In this document: positions 7,475 through 16,038 of the stretch, piece after piece
Numbering within the stretch: the stretch's first letter is position 1
How the letters are laid out: the number at the start of each line of letters is the position of its first letter
NCBI GenBank assembly: GCA_022561145.1
Contig: JADFRS010000020.1
Coordinates: 1 to 35,739 of the forward strand
Reading direction: 5' to 3'
Origin: Gemmatimonadota bacterium
GTDB taxonomy: Bacteria > Gemmatimonadota > Gemmatimonadetes > Longimicrobiales > Gaopeijiaceae
Length of the DNA stretch: 35,739 nt
The notes under the pieces: generated by a model
Seen by the model: the letters and a program-made list of their open reading frames with translations, nothing else
What the model was told of the DNA's origin: nothing
Database searches by the model: none
Translations under genes and position numbers: made by a program

Positions 7475-9301
7475 TCAGTCGCTTTGCTGCGAAAAGATCA
7501 CCAGCAGAATCGCGATTCCGACGCCGTCCGTGACCAGACCAGGAAAGATAAGTGCAACCGCACTCCCCGTCAGGGCCGCTCGTGCCAGCAGGCCGAGCGG
7601 TTTGCGGGCGAACCCCATGGTCGCGGCGGCCAGCGCGGTGACGCCCGCCGACCCGGTAAGTACGGCCAAAACGATCTCGAAGGGCGACCCCATGAGCAGA
7701 AGCGGCGGGCCATATACGAACATGAACGGCACCAGAAAGCCCGCCACCGCGAGCACCATGGCAGTCACGGCGGTACGCAGCGCGGGAGCGTCGGCGATCC
7801 CAGCCGCGGCGTAGGCCGCGAGAGAAACAGGTGGCGTGACGTTCGAGATCGCACCGAAATAGAAGATGAACAGGTGCGCCGAGAGCAGGGGCACGCCCAA
7901 CTCAGTCAGGGCGGGGGCGCCCAGAGCCGCCAGCACCACGTACGCCGCCGTGGTCGGAAGGCCCATGCCCAGGATGATGGAGCCGACCGCCGTGAGGAGC
8001 AGGGCCGCGAAGACGTGTCCGCCAGAGAGCGTGATGATCAGCTCGGACATGCGGAGTCCAATGCCCGTGAGCGAGGCCACCCCCACCACGATCCCCGCGG
8101 CCGCACACGCCGCGGCGACCTGCACGGCTCCCCTCGCAGCGGCGCGCACCGCATCGAGAGCCTGCCCCACGCCTAGTCGCGTCTCCGCACGTAAGAACGT
8201 CACCACGAACCCGCTCACTACTCCCCAAAAGGCCGCCCGCATGGGTGAACGACCCATGGCCAGGATCACAACGATGATGAGTAACGGCACGAGCAGGTGC
8301 ACCCGTGGAAGAATGGCCTCACGCTCGCCGGACGGGGCGGCATCGAGCCCCATGCGGGCAGCGCGAAAGTGGATAGCCATCAAGAGGGCCACGTAGTACA
8401 GGAGTGCCGGAATCGCCGCCGCCGCCGCTATGCGCGTGTACGGAATGTTCGTCCAGGTCGCCATGATGAACGCGCCCGCGCCCATGATCGGCGGCATGAG
8501 CTGCCCGCCGGTGCTGGCCGCCGCCTCGATGGCGGCCGCGAAGTAGGGCTTGAAGCCCGCGCGCCGCATGAGCGGTATCGTGAACGTCCCGGTGGTGACG
8601 ACGTTGGCGACCGCACTCCCCGACAGAGAGCCCATGAACGCGCTCGCCACCGCCGCGGTCTTGGCCGGTCCCCCCCGCGTTCGGCCCGCCACACGGTCAG
8701 CCAGACTGATGAGGAGCGTGCCTCCTCCGGCGACATCGAGCACGGCGCCGAACAGCACGAACAGGTACACGAAGTCGGCCGACACCCCCAGGGGGACACC
8801 CCAGATCCCTTCGGTGGACAGGTAGAGGTGCTCGACCAGGCGGGTAGGCCCGTATCCCCGATGGGCCAGGAATCCGGGCAGGTAGGGTCCCAGCGACGCG
8901 TACGCGAGCGCCAAGAGGCAGACGGCGACGAGCCCCCAACCCGTCGTCCGGCGGGCCAACTCGAGGACAACGACGATGGCGATCACGCCACCGACGAGAT
9001 CCAGCGTGGTGGGCAGCCCAGCCCTGCGCACGAGGGCCTGGTGCTGCGTGATGATGTAGAGGCAGGAGAAGAGCGCGCCCGAAGCGAACAACACCGCCAA
9101 GGCCTTCTGCCAACCGCGCCGGTCCGCAACCCGTACCCCCACACCCATGAACCCCAAGACGGCCATGAACGCCAGGTGCGTGGGCCGCTGAACCAGTGCG
9201 GTGAACGGCGACACCCCGGCAGCGAAGAGGTGGAAGGCGGCCGCGGCGATCGCCACCGCGGGCACGATCATTCGGAGCATCCGGCCAGATTGCTGGAGCA
9301 T
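7475..9301 (-). CDS. TRAP transporter fused permease (4TM/12TM, TAXI type)
   Basis: About 608 residues, almost entirely hydrophobic. It joins the small (DctQ-like, about residues 1-150) and large (DctM-like) TRAP membrane subunits in one chain, as in the TAXI-associated 4TM/12TM family. Diagnostic stretches are VASAFMGSLSGSAVANVVTT, AIEAAASTGGQLMPPIMGAG, IILGMGLPTTAAYVVLAAL and a C-terminal SNVTPPVSLAAYAAAGIA. It should import an organic acid or amino acid using an ion gradient, but needs a periplasmic TAXI binding protein, which is absent from this window. The ORF track begins at TTG 9316; I prefer the ATG at 9301 because neither has a clear ribosome-binding site. It follows the YIP1 gene within 30 bases and is likely co-transcribed. 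Confidence 0.92.
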   Translation of the reverse strand: MLQQSGRMLRMIVPAVAIAAAAFHLFAAGVSPFTALVQRPTHLAFMAVLGFMGVGVRVADRRGWQKALAVLFASGALFSCLYIITQHQALVRRAGLPTTLDLVGGVIAIVVVLELARRTTGWGLVAVCLLALAYASLGPYLPGFLAHRGYGPTRLVEHLYLSTEGIWGVPLGVSADFVYLFVLFGAVLDVAGGGTLLISLADRVAGRTRGGPAKTAAVASAFMGSLSGSAVANVVTTGTFTIPLMRRAGFKPYFAAAIEAAASTGGQLMPPIMGAGAFIMATWTNIPYTRIAAAAAIPALLYYVALLMAIHFRAARMGLDAAPSGEREAILPRVHLLVPLLIIVVILAMGRSPMRAAFWGVVSGFVVTFLRAETRLGVGQALDAVRAAARGAVQVAAACAAAGIVVGVASLTGIGLRMSELIITLSGGHVFAALLLTAVGSIILGMGLPTTAAYVVLAALGAPALTELGVPLLSAHLFIFYFGAISNVTPPVSLAAYAAAGIADAPALRTAVTAMVLAVAGFLVPFMFVYGPPLLLMGSPFEIVLAVLTGSAGVTALAAATMGFARKPLGLLARAALTGSAVALIFPGLVTDGVGIAILLVIFSQQSD

Positions 9302-9329
9302 GTCGGTGCGCGCCAACCCCGGCGCGGGA

Positions 9330-10040
9330 TCAGCCTCCGAAAATGCCGAAGATCATGGCCAGAGCAATCGGGATCACCATCACGATGCCGACGGCTCCCC
9401 CCACGGTCCGTTTGGGCTCCAGCGCCGCCACGCCAATCCCCACAACGGCCCAGGACCAGAGTCCGAAGAGATCGACAAAGCCCAGAACCCGCGCGAAGTA
9501 TCCCTCCTCCAGGAAGGGCAGGAACGTGCCGACGCTCAGCAGCAGGGACGCATCCTGGGCGGCGATCTTCAGCGGGAGAACAGCCAGAACCCCAACCGCC
9601 GAGATCAAGAAGGCGTGAGCCAGCACGGCCAGGTACTGCTTGTACCTGCCGCGATCACCCAGAATGAACGCGAAGATCAAGGTGAGCAGGCCCGCCATGG
9701 CGGCCGACATGACGAACCAGAACACGGCGGCCCCCCCAATGCCGACGATACGCCCGATGCGAGCCATGGTCTCGATGTTGTCGGCCGATCCTCCACGCTC
9801 GATGATCTGCTGGCGCATGGTCGCCTCGAGGATTTCGGCGGGGAGCAGGACGGCGCCCGACACCGTAAGAGCCGCGCCGACAACAAGCGCTCCCACCCAG
9901 GCAGGATTGTCCTTCAGGCCGGCCATGACCTCCCCGGGCGAGAAGAAAACGTTCAGCGCGCGGGTGGGAAGGGAGGGTAGTTTGGGAGCCTCGGGCGTGC
10001 TCTCCGGATCGGCTCGATCCGCCGTCTCGGGTTGGTCCAT
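9330..10040 (-). CDS. YIP1 family integral membrane protein
   Basis: A 236-residue protein with a polar N-terminal tail of about 30 residues and five hydrophobic segments. The motif ALNVFFSPGEVMAGLKDNPA just before the first helix is typical of bacterial YIP1-domain proteins. Later segments (FWFVMSAAMAGLLTLIFAFIL, YLAVLAHAFLISAVGVLAVL, LFGLWSWAVVGIGV) fit the five-helix Yip1 fold. The molecular function is unknown in bacteria. It is first in a minus-strand run with the TRAP permease downstream, so it may assist it or simply share a promoter in the 212-base gap upstream. Family call moderately sure. Confidence 0.75.
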   Translation of the reverse strand: MDQPETADRADPESTPEAPKLPSLPTRALNVFFSPGEVMAGLKDNPAWVGALVVGAALTVSGAVLLPAEILEATMRQQIIERGGSADNIETMARIGRIVGIGGAAVFWFVMSAAMAGLLTLIFAFILGDRGRYKQYLAVLAHAFLISAVGVLAVLPLKIAAQDASLLLSVGTFLPFLEEGYFARVLGFVDLFGLWSWAVVGIGVAALEPKRTVGGAVGIVMVIPIALAMIFGIFGG

Positions 10041-10252
10041 TTGGCCTCCGTGAGTTGGTCTTCGCCACGAATCGCGACCCGGGTTCGGCCGCCCTTCACC
10101 CTACCTTCACACTACGCCCGGCCCCGCGCAAATCTTCGCGTTCTCGCACTTGCGTGTCCGAGGCCCCTTGGCCATGCCTCACCTCTTGGGTTATCGTGAG
10201 AGTTCTCGGCTCTTGATATTGAGTCATCGACCCAGCGTGTACGGAGAGTGGG
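10041..10252. other. divergent intergenic region
   Basis: 212 bases between the divergently read YIP1 gene (minus) and the unknown 203-residue gene (plus); promoters for both should lie here. I could not pick out a convincing -35/-10 pair. The plus-strand gene has a plausible ribosome-binding site (GGAGAG) about six bases before its ATG. The short ORF 10096-10281 crosses this region but shows no coding character. Confidence 0.5.
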
Positions 10253-10864
10253 ATGAGTTTACGCACGAACCCCGACCGCATTCTCGAGAATATCGATCGG
10301 GCGCGGAGCCGCCAGGAAGAGGGGCTGCTAGCCGGTCAGGACCGGCAGGCCATTGGACGTGAGCTCGAGACCGAGTTGCCGGACGTCGACGCCACGAACC
10401 CCGAGCGGCTACGGCGGATTTTTCAGATTGTCGAGCGTAGCTACGTTGCGGCTGCCCAAAATCAGGAACTGGGAAAGCTCGCGGGGAGGTTCCGTGCCGT
10501 GGGCGACATCCCGGACCATCATGCGCTCGGAGATGTCTCGATCTCCATCCAGTACATCGACTCCGCCCGCCCGGACGACCTGGGTATGGCGCCGTTCGAG
10601 ATCCTGCCCGCCTCGCTGATCGAAGCGAAGCGAGAGACCAAGACGAGCCGTCCCGACGTCAACGCGATGAAGGTGCTCCGCCGTCACCTGAGGGATGGAG
10701 TGCTCGCGGCCTACAAGAAGGTGGAGCCGAGGGTTCGTGACGCCCTACGTGACCGAGCGGACATGGGCCACGTCGCGGTCCAGGTCACCATGGATGTGCG
10801 CTCGGCCGTGCCAACCATCCTCGAGGCGCTGGACGCTGACCTCGACGCGGTGGATACCGACTAG
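10253..10864 (+). CDS. unknown soluble protein (203 aa)
   Basis: I do not recognise this protein. It has no signal peptide or membrane helix. The first 70 residues are charged and probably helical (NPDRILENIDRARSRQEEGL, NPERLRRIFQIVERSYVAAA). A central stretch (LGDVSISIQYIDS) looks beta-like, and the C-terminal half is again helical with many Arg/Lys/Asp. It ends in an acidic tail (EALDADLDAVDTD). Codon third positions are GC-rich as in its neighbours and the ATG has a GGAGAG site, so I think it is real. It leads a plus-strand run with a small membrane protein 9 bases later and the DUF167 gene beyond, suggesting co-expression. Confidence 0.72.
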   Translation: MSLRTNPDRILENIDRARSRQEEGLLAGQDRQAIGRELETELPDVDATNPERLRRIFQIVERSYVAAAQNQELGKLAGRFRAVGDIPDHHALGDVSISIQYIDSARPDDLGMAPFEILPASLIEAKRETKTSRPDVNAMKVLRRHLRDGVLAAYKKVEPRVRDALRDRADMGHVAVQVTMDVRSAVPTILEALDADLDAVDTD

Positions 10865-10873
10865 ACGACCGCC

Positions 10874-11056
10874 ATGGGCGGGCGCCCTGAGATTCGCCGG
10901 GTTCTACTCGGACTCCTCATCGCGCTCGTCGTAATCCTCGTCATCGGCGACCTTCTCAGGGTCGATTCCTTCATTCGATCATTGCTCACGTTCTCGGAAC
11001 CACCCGGTGCCCGGGTTCGGAGGATCTTGGAGCGGGTCCCCAGAATGGGACGCTGA
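10874..11056 (+). CDS. small single-pass membrane protein (60 aa)
   Basis: A short ORF with one strong hydrophobic helix near the N-terminus (VLLGLLIALVVILVIGDLL, about residues 10-28) followed by a basic, Pro-rich tail (EPPGARVRRILERVPRMGR). It sits 9 bases after the preceding stop and 4 bases before the DUF167 start, filling the gap exactly as an operon member would. Cytoplasmic, basic C-terminal topology is likely. I recognise no family. It is supported by position and composition only. Confidence 0.55.
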   Translation: MGGRPEIRRVLLGLLIALVVILVIGDLLRVDSFIRSLLTFSEPPGARVRRILERVPRMGR

Positions 11057-11060
11057 TCCC

Positions 11061-11345
11061 ATGTGTGTGAGAGCCATCGAAGGTGGCGTGGAAATCTCGG
11101 TGCGAGCCCAGCCGCGCGCGAGCCGAAGCGAGGTCGTAGGGTTGCACGGGGACCAGCTCAAGATCCGTATCACGGCGCCGCCCGTGGAAGGGGCCGCCAA
11201 CACGGAACTCATCAAACTGCTGGCCAAGCTCTTGGGAGTGAGCCGGTCCGCGCTTCACGTCGTGAGGGGTGAGGGCAGCCGCTCCAAGGTGGTCCGGGCC
11301 GAGGGTACCACGGTGGAGCAAACCCGGGCCGCCCTAGGGCTCTAG
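11061..11345 (+). CDS. DUF167 (YggU) family protein
   Basis: A 94-residue protein with the DUF167 core: ISVRAQPRASRSEVVG, then LKIRITAPPVEGAANTELIK, and a C-terminal VVRGEGSRSKVV. The family is a small alpha/beta fold found in most bacteria and many eukaryotes, without an agreed function. The ORF track extends upstream to 11007, but that part overlaps the small membrane protein and is not family-like. The ATG at 11061 gives the usual length of about 95 residues. The downstream GTG start of the phosphatase-superfamily gene is 4 bases away. Confidence 0.9.
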   Translation: MCVRAIEGGVEISVRAQPRASRSEVVGLHGDQLKIRITAPPVEGAANTELIKLLAKLLGVSRSALHVVRGEGSRSKVVRAEGTTVEQTRAALGL

Positions 11346-11349
11346 AAGC

Positions 11350-12255
11350 GTGTCTCGCGTCCTGTTCATCTTTCTCGACGGCGTGGGTATCGGTGCGCCG
11401 GATCCCGAGCGAAACCCCTTCCTCACGGCGAACCTTCCAATCCTCACCCACCTTCTGGCGGGTCGACTACCCACACTCGCGGAGCCGCTTGTCGATGTGG
11501 ACGGGTGCCGGGCTTTTCCGCTCGACGCCACGCTCGGCGTGGAGGGACTGCCACAAAGCGGGACCGGCCAGATCGCCCTGCTCTCGGGCGAGAACGCCGC
11601 TGAGATCTTCGGTCGTCACTTCGGGCCGTGGGCACCCGTACAGCTTCGGCCTCTGTTGCTCGAGCGCAACGTTCTCAGCAGGGCCCAGCGGGCCGGATAC
11701 GACGTGGCGTTCGCCAACGCCTACCCGAAGGGCTTCGGCCAAGGGCGGCGAGACCGGCGCCTTGCCGCCACGCCTTTCGTGGCCCGTGAGACTGGCCTCA
11801 TGGTCCGGCACGCGGCCGAATTGGCCCGCGGTGAGGCCGTCGCCAGCGAGATAACGAATTCGGGTTGGCGTCACCATCTGGGGCACACGGAGGTGCCGGA
11901 GATTTCACCCGCACAGGCCGGCCGTAACCTGGCCCGGCTGGCCGACCAGGCGGACCTCACGTTCTTCGCGCACTACTCGACCGACCAAGCGGGCCACACA
12001 GGTGGCATGGGTGGCGCGGTCGAGGCGCTGGAACGAGTGGACGCGTTCCTGGGCGGTGTGGTGGATGCGCTGGCAGGGGACATCCGCGTGCTCATCGCGA
12101 GCGATCACGGCAACATCGAGGACGTGACCGAAGGACACACGCGCAACCCGGTGCTCGGCATCGTCCTCGGGGAGCGGCCGGGGGTGGCCGTGCCCACTCC
12201 GAGTAGCATCATGGATGTTCCGTCCACGATCCTCGCGCTCCTGGAAGCCACCTGA
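11350..12255 (+). CDS. alkaline-phosphatase-superfamily metalloenzyme
   Basis: A 301-residue protein starting at GTG 11350. It shows the metal-binding landmarks of the superfamily that includes cofactor-independent phosphoglycerate mutase and phosphopentomutase. The first aspartate is in FLDGVGIG (about D10) and the nucleophile loop is LPQSGTGQIALLSGENA. Then come HYSTDQAGHTGG, ASDHGNIED and the final histidine in GHTRNPV. It is much shorter than iPGM (over 500 residues), lacking the large inserted domain, so it is probably a phosphatase, phosphodiesterase or mutase of unknown substrate. It is tightly packed after DUF167. The enzyme class is clear; the exact reaction is not. Confidence 0.82.
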   Translation: MSRVLFIFLDGVGIGAPDPERNPFLTANLPILTHLLAGRLPTLAEPLVDVDGCRAFPLDATLGVEGLPQSGTGQIALLSGENAAEIFGRHFGPWAPVQLRPLLLERNVLSRAQRAGYDVAFANAYPKGFGQGRRDRRLAATPFVARETGLMVRHAAELARGEAVASEITNSGWRHHLGHTEVPEISPAQAGRNLARLADQADLTFFAHYSTDQAGHTGGMGGAVEALERVDAFLGGVVDALAGDIRVLIASDHGNIEDVTEGHTRNPVLGIVLGERPGVAVPTPSSIMDVPSTILALLEAT

Positions 12256-12301
12256 CCCAGCCATCCATGGCCGTGCCCAGGCGGCGTGGCCACCCTGGTT
12301 G

Positions 12302-14062
12302 ATGGTACAGAGAGCCAAGCCACTGGGTCAATTGCTTGTGGACGCGGGGTCGATCACCGGAACGGCTCTGGAATCCGCCCTCCAGGAACAGAAACGAAGT
12401 GGGCACCGTCTGGGTGAGGTCCTGATCCGGAGAGGCCTCACCGACGACCGGCATATCGCTCGCGGACTGGCGGCCCAACTGAGCCTGGCCTACGTAGAGC
12501 CTCCACTCTCTCCCCAGCCCGCCGCGCTGGCCCTCATCGGACCGGATCTCGCCCGAAAGTGGACCGTGCTGCCACTCACGGCCACCCCCAAGGTACTCCG
12601 GCTGGCGATGGCCGACCCCCTCGACGTGGAGGCGGTAGATGAATTCGGTTTCCGCTGCGGGCGACGCATCGAGCCCGTAGTGGCAGCTCGCACCGCAATC
12701 CTGGAGGGGCTGGCGCGGGCCTACTCCGACGAATTGGCCAGCCTCGTCAGCTCACTACCTCCATTCCTCGATCCTTCGGAGAGCCGCGAAGCACTCGAGG
12801 CCGCGGCAGCCCTAGCCCCGGTCGTGCGGATAGTGGACCACGTCCTGAGGACGGCGGCCGAAGAAGGTGCGAGCGATGTCCATTTCGAGGCACGTCCGGG
12901 CGGCCTGGAGGTGCGCTTCAGAATCGACGGCGTCCTGCGCAAGAGGCTCACCTTGCCGGCGGCCAGCCATGGCCCCGTCGTCTCGCGCATCAAGGTCATG
13001 GCCAACATGGACATTTCCGTAAAGCGCCGCCCCCAGGATGGAGGGCTGACGTTTCGTCCCCGAGGCGTGGAGCTCCGACTACGGGTATCGACCCTGCCGG
13101 TGGAGGGGGGCGAGAAGGTGGTGGTGCGCATCCTCGACCCGTCCGGGTCCCCGCGCACGCTGGACGCGCTCGGCCTCTCCAATCGAGACGCCCGAATCCT
13201 CAGACAGCTCGGGTCGGCCGGCCAGGGTGTCATCCTCGCCGCGGGGCCCACGGGAAGCGGCAAGAGCAGCAGCCTGTTCGCGGCCCTGGCCGAATTGAAC
13301 CGTGAGGGCCTCAACATCGTCACGCTCGAGGATCCCGTCGAGTACACGCTCCCCGGAATCAATCAGGTGCAGGTCAACCCACGCGCGGGACTCACCTTCC
13401 CGTCGGCGCTCCGGGCGATTCTACGCCAGGATCCCGATGTCGTCATGGTGGGAGAAATCCGCGACCGGGAGACCGCCGAGATCGCGATGACGGCCGCCGT
13501 GACCGGGCACCTCGTGATGTCGAGCATCCACACGATCGACGCGCCGGGAGCGATCGCCCGACTGCTCGACATGGGCGTGCCGCCGTTCCTCGTTGCGGGA
13601 GGCCTTACCGGTGTGGTCGCGCAGCGGCTTCTGAGGCGGGTCTGCCGCACGTGCCGCGGGCGGGATCACGAAACCTGCCACGCCTGTGTCGACGGCTTCC
13701 GGGGGCGTACCGGGGTCTTCCAGGTCCTCACGATCGATGACGCTATGCGTGAGGAGATCATTCATGGAGCGTCCATCTCGACGCTGCGCCGTTTGGCTCG
13801 CGCTCGCGGCATGATCACGCTGGCCGAGGATGCTCGCCGGCTGGTCGCCGAGGGCATGACCACCCCCCACGAAGTCGCCCGCGTGATCCATGGCGACCCC
13901 GGAGCCACCCTTCCGTGCGCCGGCTGTGGCACGGACATCCCGAGCGACGCCATCGCATGCCCACGTTGCGGTAGGCGGCGCCGGAAGGTGTGTCCGTGCG
14001 GGCGTTGGACTCAGCGCGGGTGGCGCTTTTGTCCCTGGTGCCTACGTCCCGTAACGACCTGA
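12302..14062 (+). CDS. PilB/GspE-type secretion or pilus assembly ATPase with C-terminal zinc ribbons
   Basis: Hexameric ATPase that would power type IV pilus extension or type II secretion from the cytoplasmic face. Starting from ATG 12302 (586 aa) it has an N-terminal MshEN-like domain (about 1-140; LGQLLVDAGSIT, LGEVLIRRGLTDD). Then follow the SDVHFEARPGGLEVRFRIDG domain, Walker A GPTGSGKS (about 315-322), Walker B-type VVMVGEIRDRET (about 381-391) and the tetracysteine knuckle CRTCRGRDHETCHAC (about 448-462). Unusually, residues about 539-580 add two CxxC-type ribbons (CAGCG...CPRCG and CPC...CPWC). The ORF-track start at 12215 overlaps the previous gene; the ATG 30 codons later begins the family-like sequence. 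No pilin, PilC or secretin gene is in the window. Confidence 0.92.
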   Translation: MVQRAKPLGQLLVDAGSITGTALESALQEQKRSGHRLGEVLIRRGLTDDRHIARGLAAQLSLAYVEPPLSPQPAALALIGPDLARKWTVLPLTATPKVLRLAMADPLDVEAVDEFGFRCGRRIEPVVAARTAILEGLARAYSDELASLVSSLPPFLDPSESREALEAAAALAPVVRIVDHVLRTAAEEGASDVHFEARPGGLEVRFRIDGVLRKRLTLPAASHGPVVSRIKVMANMDISVKRRPQDGGLTFRPRGVELRLRVSTLPVEGGEKVVVRILDPSGSPRTLDALGLSNRDARILRQLGSAGQGVILAAGPTGSGKSSSLFAALAELNREGLNIVTLEDPVEYTLPGINQVQVNPRAGLTFPSALRAILRQDPDVVMVGEIRDRETAEIAMTAAVTGHLVMSSIHTIDAPGAIARLLDMGVPPFLVAGGLTGVVAQRLLRRVCRTCRGRDHETCHACVDGFRGRTGVFQVLTIDDAMREEIIHGASISTLRRLARARGMITLAEDARRLVAEGMTTPHEVARVIHGDPGATLPCAGCGTDIPSDAIACPRCGRRRRKVCPCGRWTQRGWRFCPWCLRPVTT

Positions 14063-14077
14063 GGTCGCCGAGCCCGC

Positions 14078-14794
14078 CTAAGCGGCGCGGCCAGTTACCT
14101 CACGAAGCAACCTCTCGACGGGATCGCCTGCGCCAGGCCAGAAGTATCGATCCGAAATCAGGTTCAACGCGATGCGCAGCCCGGTGAACTGTCGAGCCAT
14201 CGCCATGAGGACGCCGTCGATCCCGAAGCGCTCGGCCTCCGCTGAGTCGGCGGCCATGCTGTACCCGCTCGCCCCCATGCCTTCGTAATAAGACAGCGGC
14301 GGCGCTCCACGACGGCGTAACCTTTCCGCGACGTAGTGGGGGAAGAGCCCGCTCACCCAAAGTGAGTAGTCACCCAGGTGCACCCTGAGGAGGAACCGCT
14401 CTCGTGTACCAGCCGACTCCATCTCCGCCAGGAGGTCCACCAAATAATTGAACTCCCTGCCACTTCCGTCGCCGATCTGGTACGCCCGCCTACTGCTTCC
14501 GAACGCGAGCAACATGGACGCCACGTAGTCGGCCGTCTCCGGTTCATCGATACCGCACTCGAGCAGCGCTTGGCGTACGAGCACGTAGAATATCAACGCC
14601 GGCGACGCTGTCACCTGCGGGTCGGTGAGGAGGGCGTTCAAGACACGGGGATCATCCAAAAGACTGTGGATTCCGTGCTCCACCAAGCGGTCGTGGGCTC
14701 GCTCACGCAACTCCGGATCGTGCTTCCCGAGAAGCTCGACAAGGTGGAGCGCATCGCTTCGCCCGAAGGTCGCCCTTATAGCTGGAAGGATCAT
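14078..14794 (-). CDS. unknown protein (238 aa)
   Basis: Not recognised. The ATG at 14794 has a good ribosome-binding site (AAAGGAGC, about 6 bases upstream), so the longer ORF-track start at 14872 is rejected. The protein is soluble with no signal peptide. The first half looks all-helical (LHLVELLGKHDPELRERAHD, SPALIFYVLVRQALLECG). A middle segment (GDGSGREFNYLVDLLAEMES) leads to RVHLGDYSLWVSGLFPHYVA and an aromatic SYYEGMGASGYSMAAD stretch. The C-terminus is helical again. It is convergent with the PilB-like gene, the two stops being about 15 bases apart. Conservation of the aromatic motifs would be the first thing to look at; no function is proposed. Confidence 0.75.
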   Translation of the reverse strand: MILPAIRATFGRSDALHLVELLGKHDPELRERAHDRLVEHGIHSLLDDPRVLNALLTDPQVTASPALIFYVLVRQALLECGIDEPETADYVASMLLAFGSSRRAYQIGDGSGREFNYLVDLLAEMESAGTRERFLLRVHLGDYSLWVSGLFPHYVAERLRRRGAPPLSYYEGMGASGYSMAADSAEAERFGIDGVLMAMARQFTGLRIALNLISDRYFWPGAGDPVERLLREVTGRAA

Positions 14795-14930
14795 GGTACA
14801 GCTCCTTTCGCCCCGGAACGTCGGCATCCGTGCCGTCTGTTCCCATAGATGACATAGGAACCCGGGTATCATCGTACACCTCTTGATGTCGGCCTGTTCA
14901 CGGAGAAACTCAAGAGGCCTACGAGAGATC

Positions 14931-16034
14931 CTACTGGAACGCCGCCGACCTGACGGTGATCGAGTCTATTCTTTCGAGGTCCGGCTCGACTCCGATGCCG
15001 ACACCCTCGGGCACCTGCATGGCGCCGTCGGATAGCTCGAATTCGGGTGTCACGATGTCCTGCTCCCAGTAGCGGCGACTCGCGGAAATGTCTCCGGGCA
15101 GAGTGAACCCCGGCAGGGAGGCGAGCGCCAGGTTGTGGGCCCGACCCACTCCCGACTCCAACATGCCACCACACCATACGGGCATGCCGGCGGATCGGCA
15201 GAAGTCATGGATCCGCAGGGATTCGCGGAAGCCCCCCACGCGGCCGGGCTTGATGTTGATGATTCTGCAAGCCTTCAGATGAGCAGCGAGCCGGGCGTCC
15301 CCGAGGCACCGAATCGACTCATCCAAACAGATGGGTGTGCTCATGCGATCCTGGAGCCGGGCATGGTCGAGGTAGTCGTCGTGGGCCAGCGGTTGCTCAA
15401 TCATCAAGAGCCCCAGGCCGTCGAGTTCCTCCAATCGCGGCACATCGTTCAGTGTGTACGCCGAGTTGGCGTCCACCATCAGGGGGGCCTCGGGAAAGCG
15501 CTCCCTCACCCGACCGAGCATTTCGACATCCCTCCCCGGCTTGATCTTCATCTTGATCTTCGCGTACCCCTCCGCCAGGTAACCCTCAACCTTGCGGAGC
15601 AGGTCATCGTCCGTGGCTTGGAGGCCGATGCTCACACCCACGGGTAGAGCCTTCACCGAGCCGCCTATTGCCTCGGCCAACGGGACTCCGCTTAGCTTGG
15701 CCCATAGATCCCACGCCGCCATCTCCACGCCCGCCAGGGCCATGCGGTGACCCCGGATCCACTCCACGGGACCCACAACCTCCGACGGCTCCCCAACGTC
15801 GAGCCCGACCACTGCCGGCAGCACGAAGTCCGTCAAGATGTGCCAGGCGGTATCCGTCGTCTCGTACGAATAGTTCGGCGATTCGCCCTGAACGCACTCT
15901 CCCCATCCCGTGCAGCCGTCGGCGTGAAGAGATACCAGCACGATGCGGCGCGCCTCAGTCCAGCCACTCGAGATTTCGAAGCGCTCGCGGAGGCGTAGGC
16001 TCAGCTCCCGAAGCTCGATTCGCTCGATTCTCAC
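14931..16034 (-). CDS. menC: o-succinylbenzoate synthase / N-succinylamino acid racemase family (enolase superfamily)
   Basis: A 367-residue member of the muconate-lactonising subgroup. The first catalytic lysine is in KIKMKIKPG (KMK at about 161-163), the metal ligands are D about 188 (VDANSAY), E about 213 (MIEQP) and D about 238 (CLDES), and the second lysine is about K262 (NIKPGRVGG). The lid segment GGMLESGVGRAHN is typical of the OSBS/NSAR branch. OSBS makes menaquinone precursor; NSAR racemises N-succinyl amino acids. Sequence alone does not separate them. There are no other men genes here, but a GNAT acyltransferase lies 4 bases upstream and a MarR regulator before it, which favours the racemase role. 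The gene symbol is the family's usual name, not proof of pathway. Confidence 0.88.
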   Translation of the reverse strand: MRIERIELRELSLRLRERFEISSGWTEARRIVLVSLHADGCTGWGECVQGESPNYSYETTDTAWHILTDFVLPAVVGLDVGEPSEVVGPVEWIRGHRMALAGVEMAAWDLWAKLSGVPLAEAIGGSVKALPVGVSIGLQATDDDLLRKVEGYLAEGYAKIKMKIKPGRDVEMLGRVRERFPEAPLMVDANSAYTLNDVPRLEELDGLGLLMIEQPLAHDDYLDHARLQDRMSTPICLDESIRCLGDARLAAHLKACRIINIKPGRVGGFRESLRIHDFCRSAGMPVWCGGMLESGVGRAHNLALASLPGFTLPGDISASRRYWEQDIVTPEFELSDGAMQVPEGVGIGVEPDLERIDSITVRSAAFQ

Positions 16035-16038
16035 GGGC

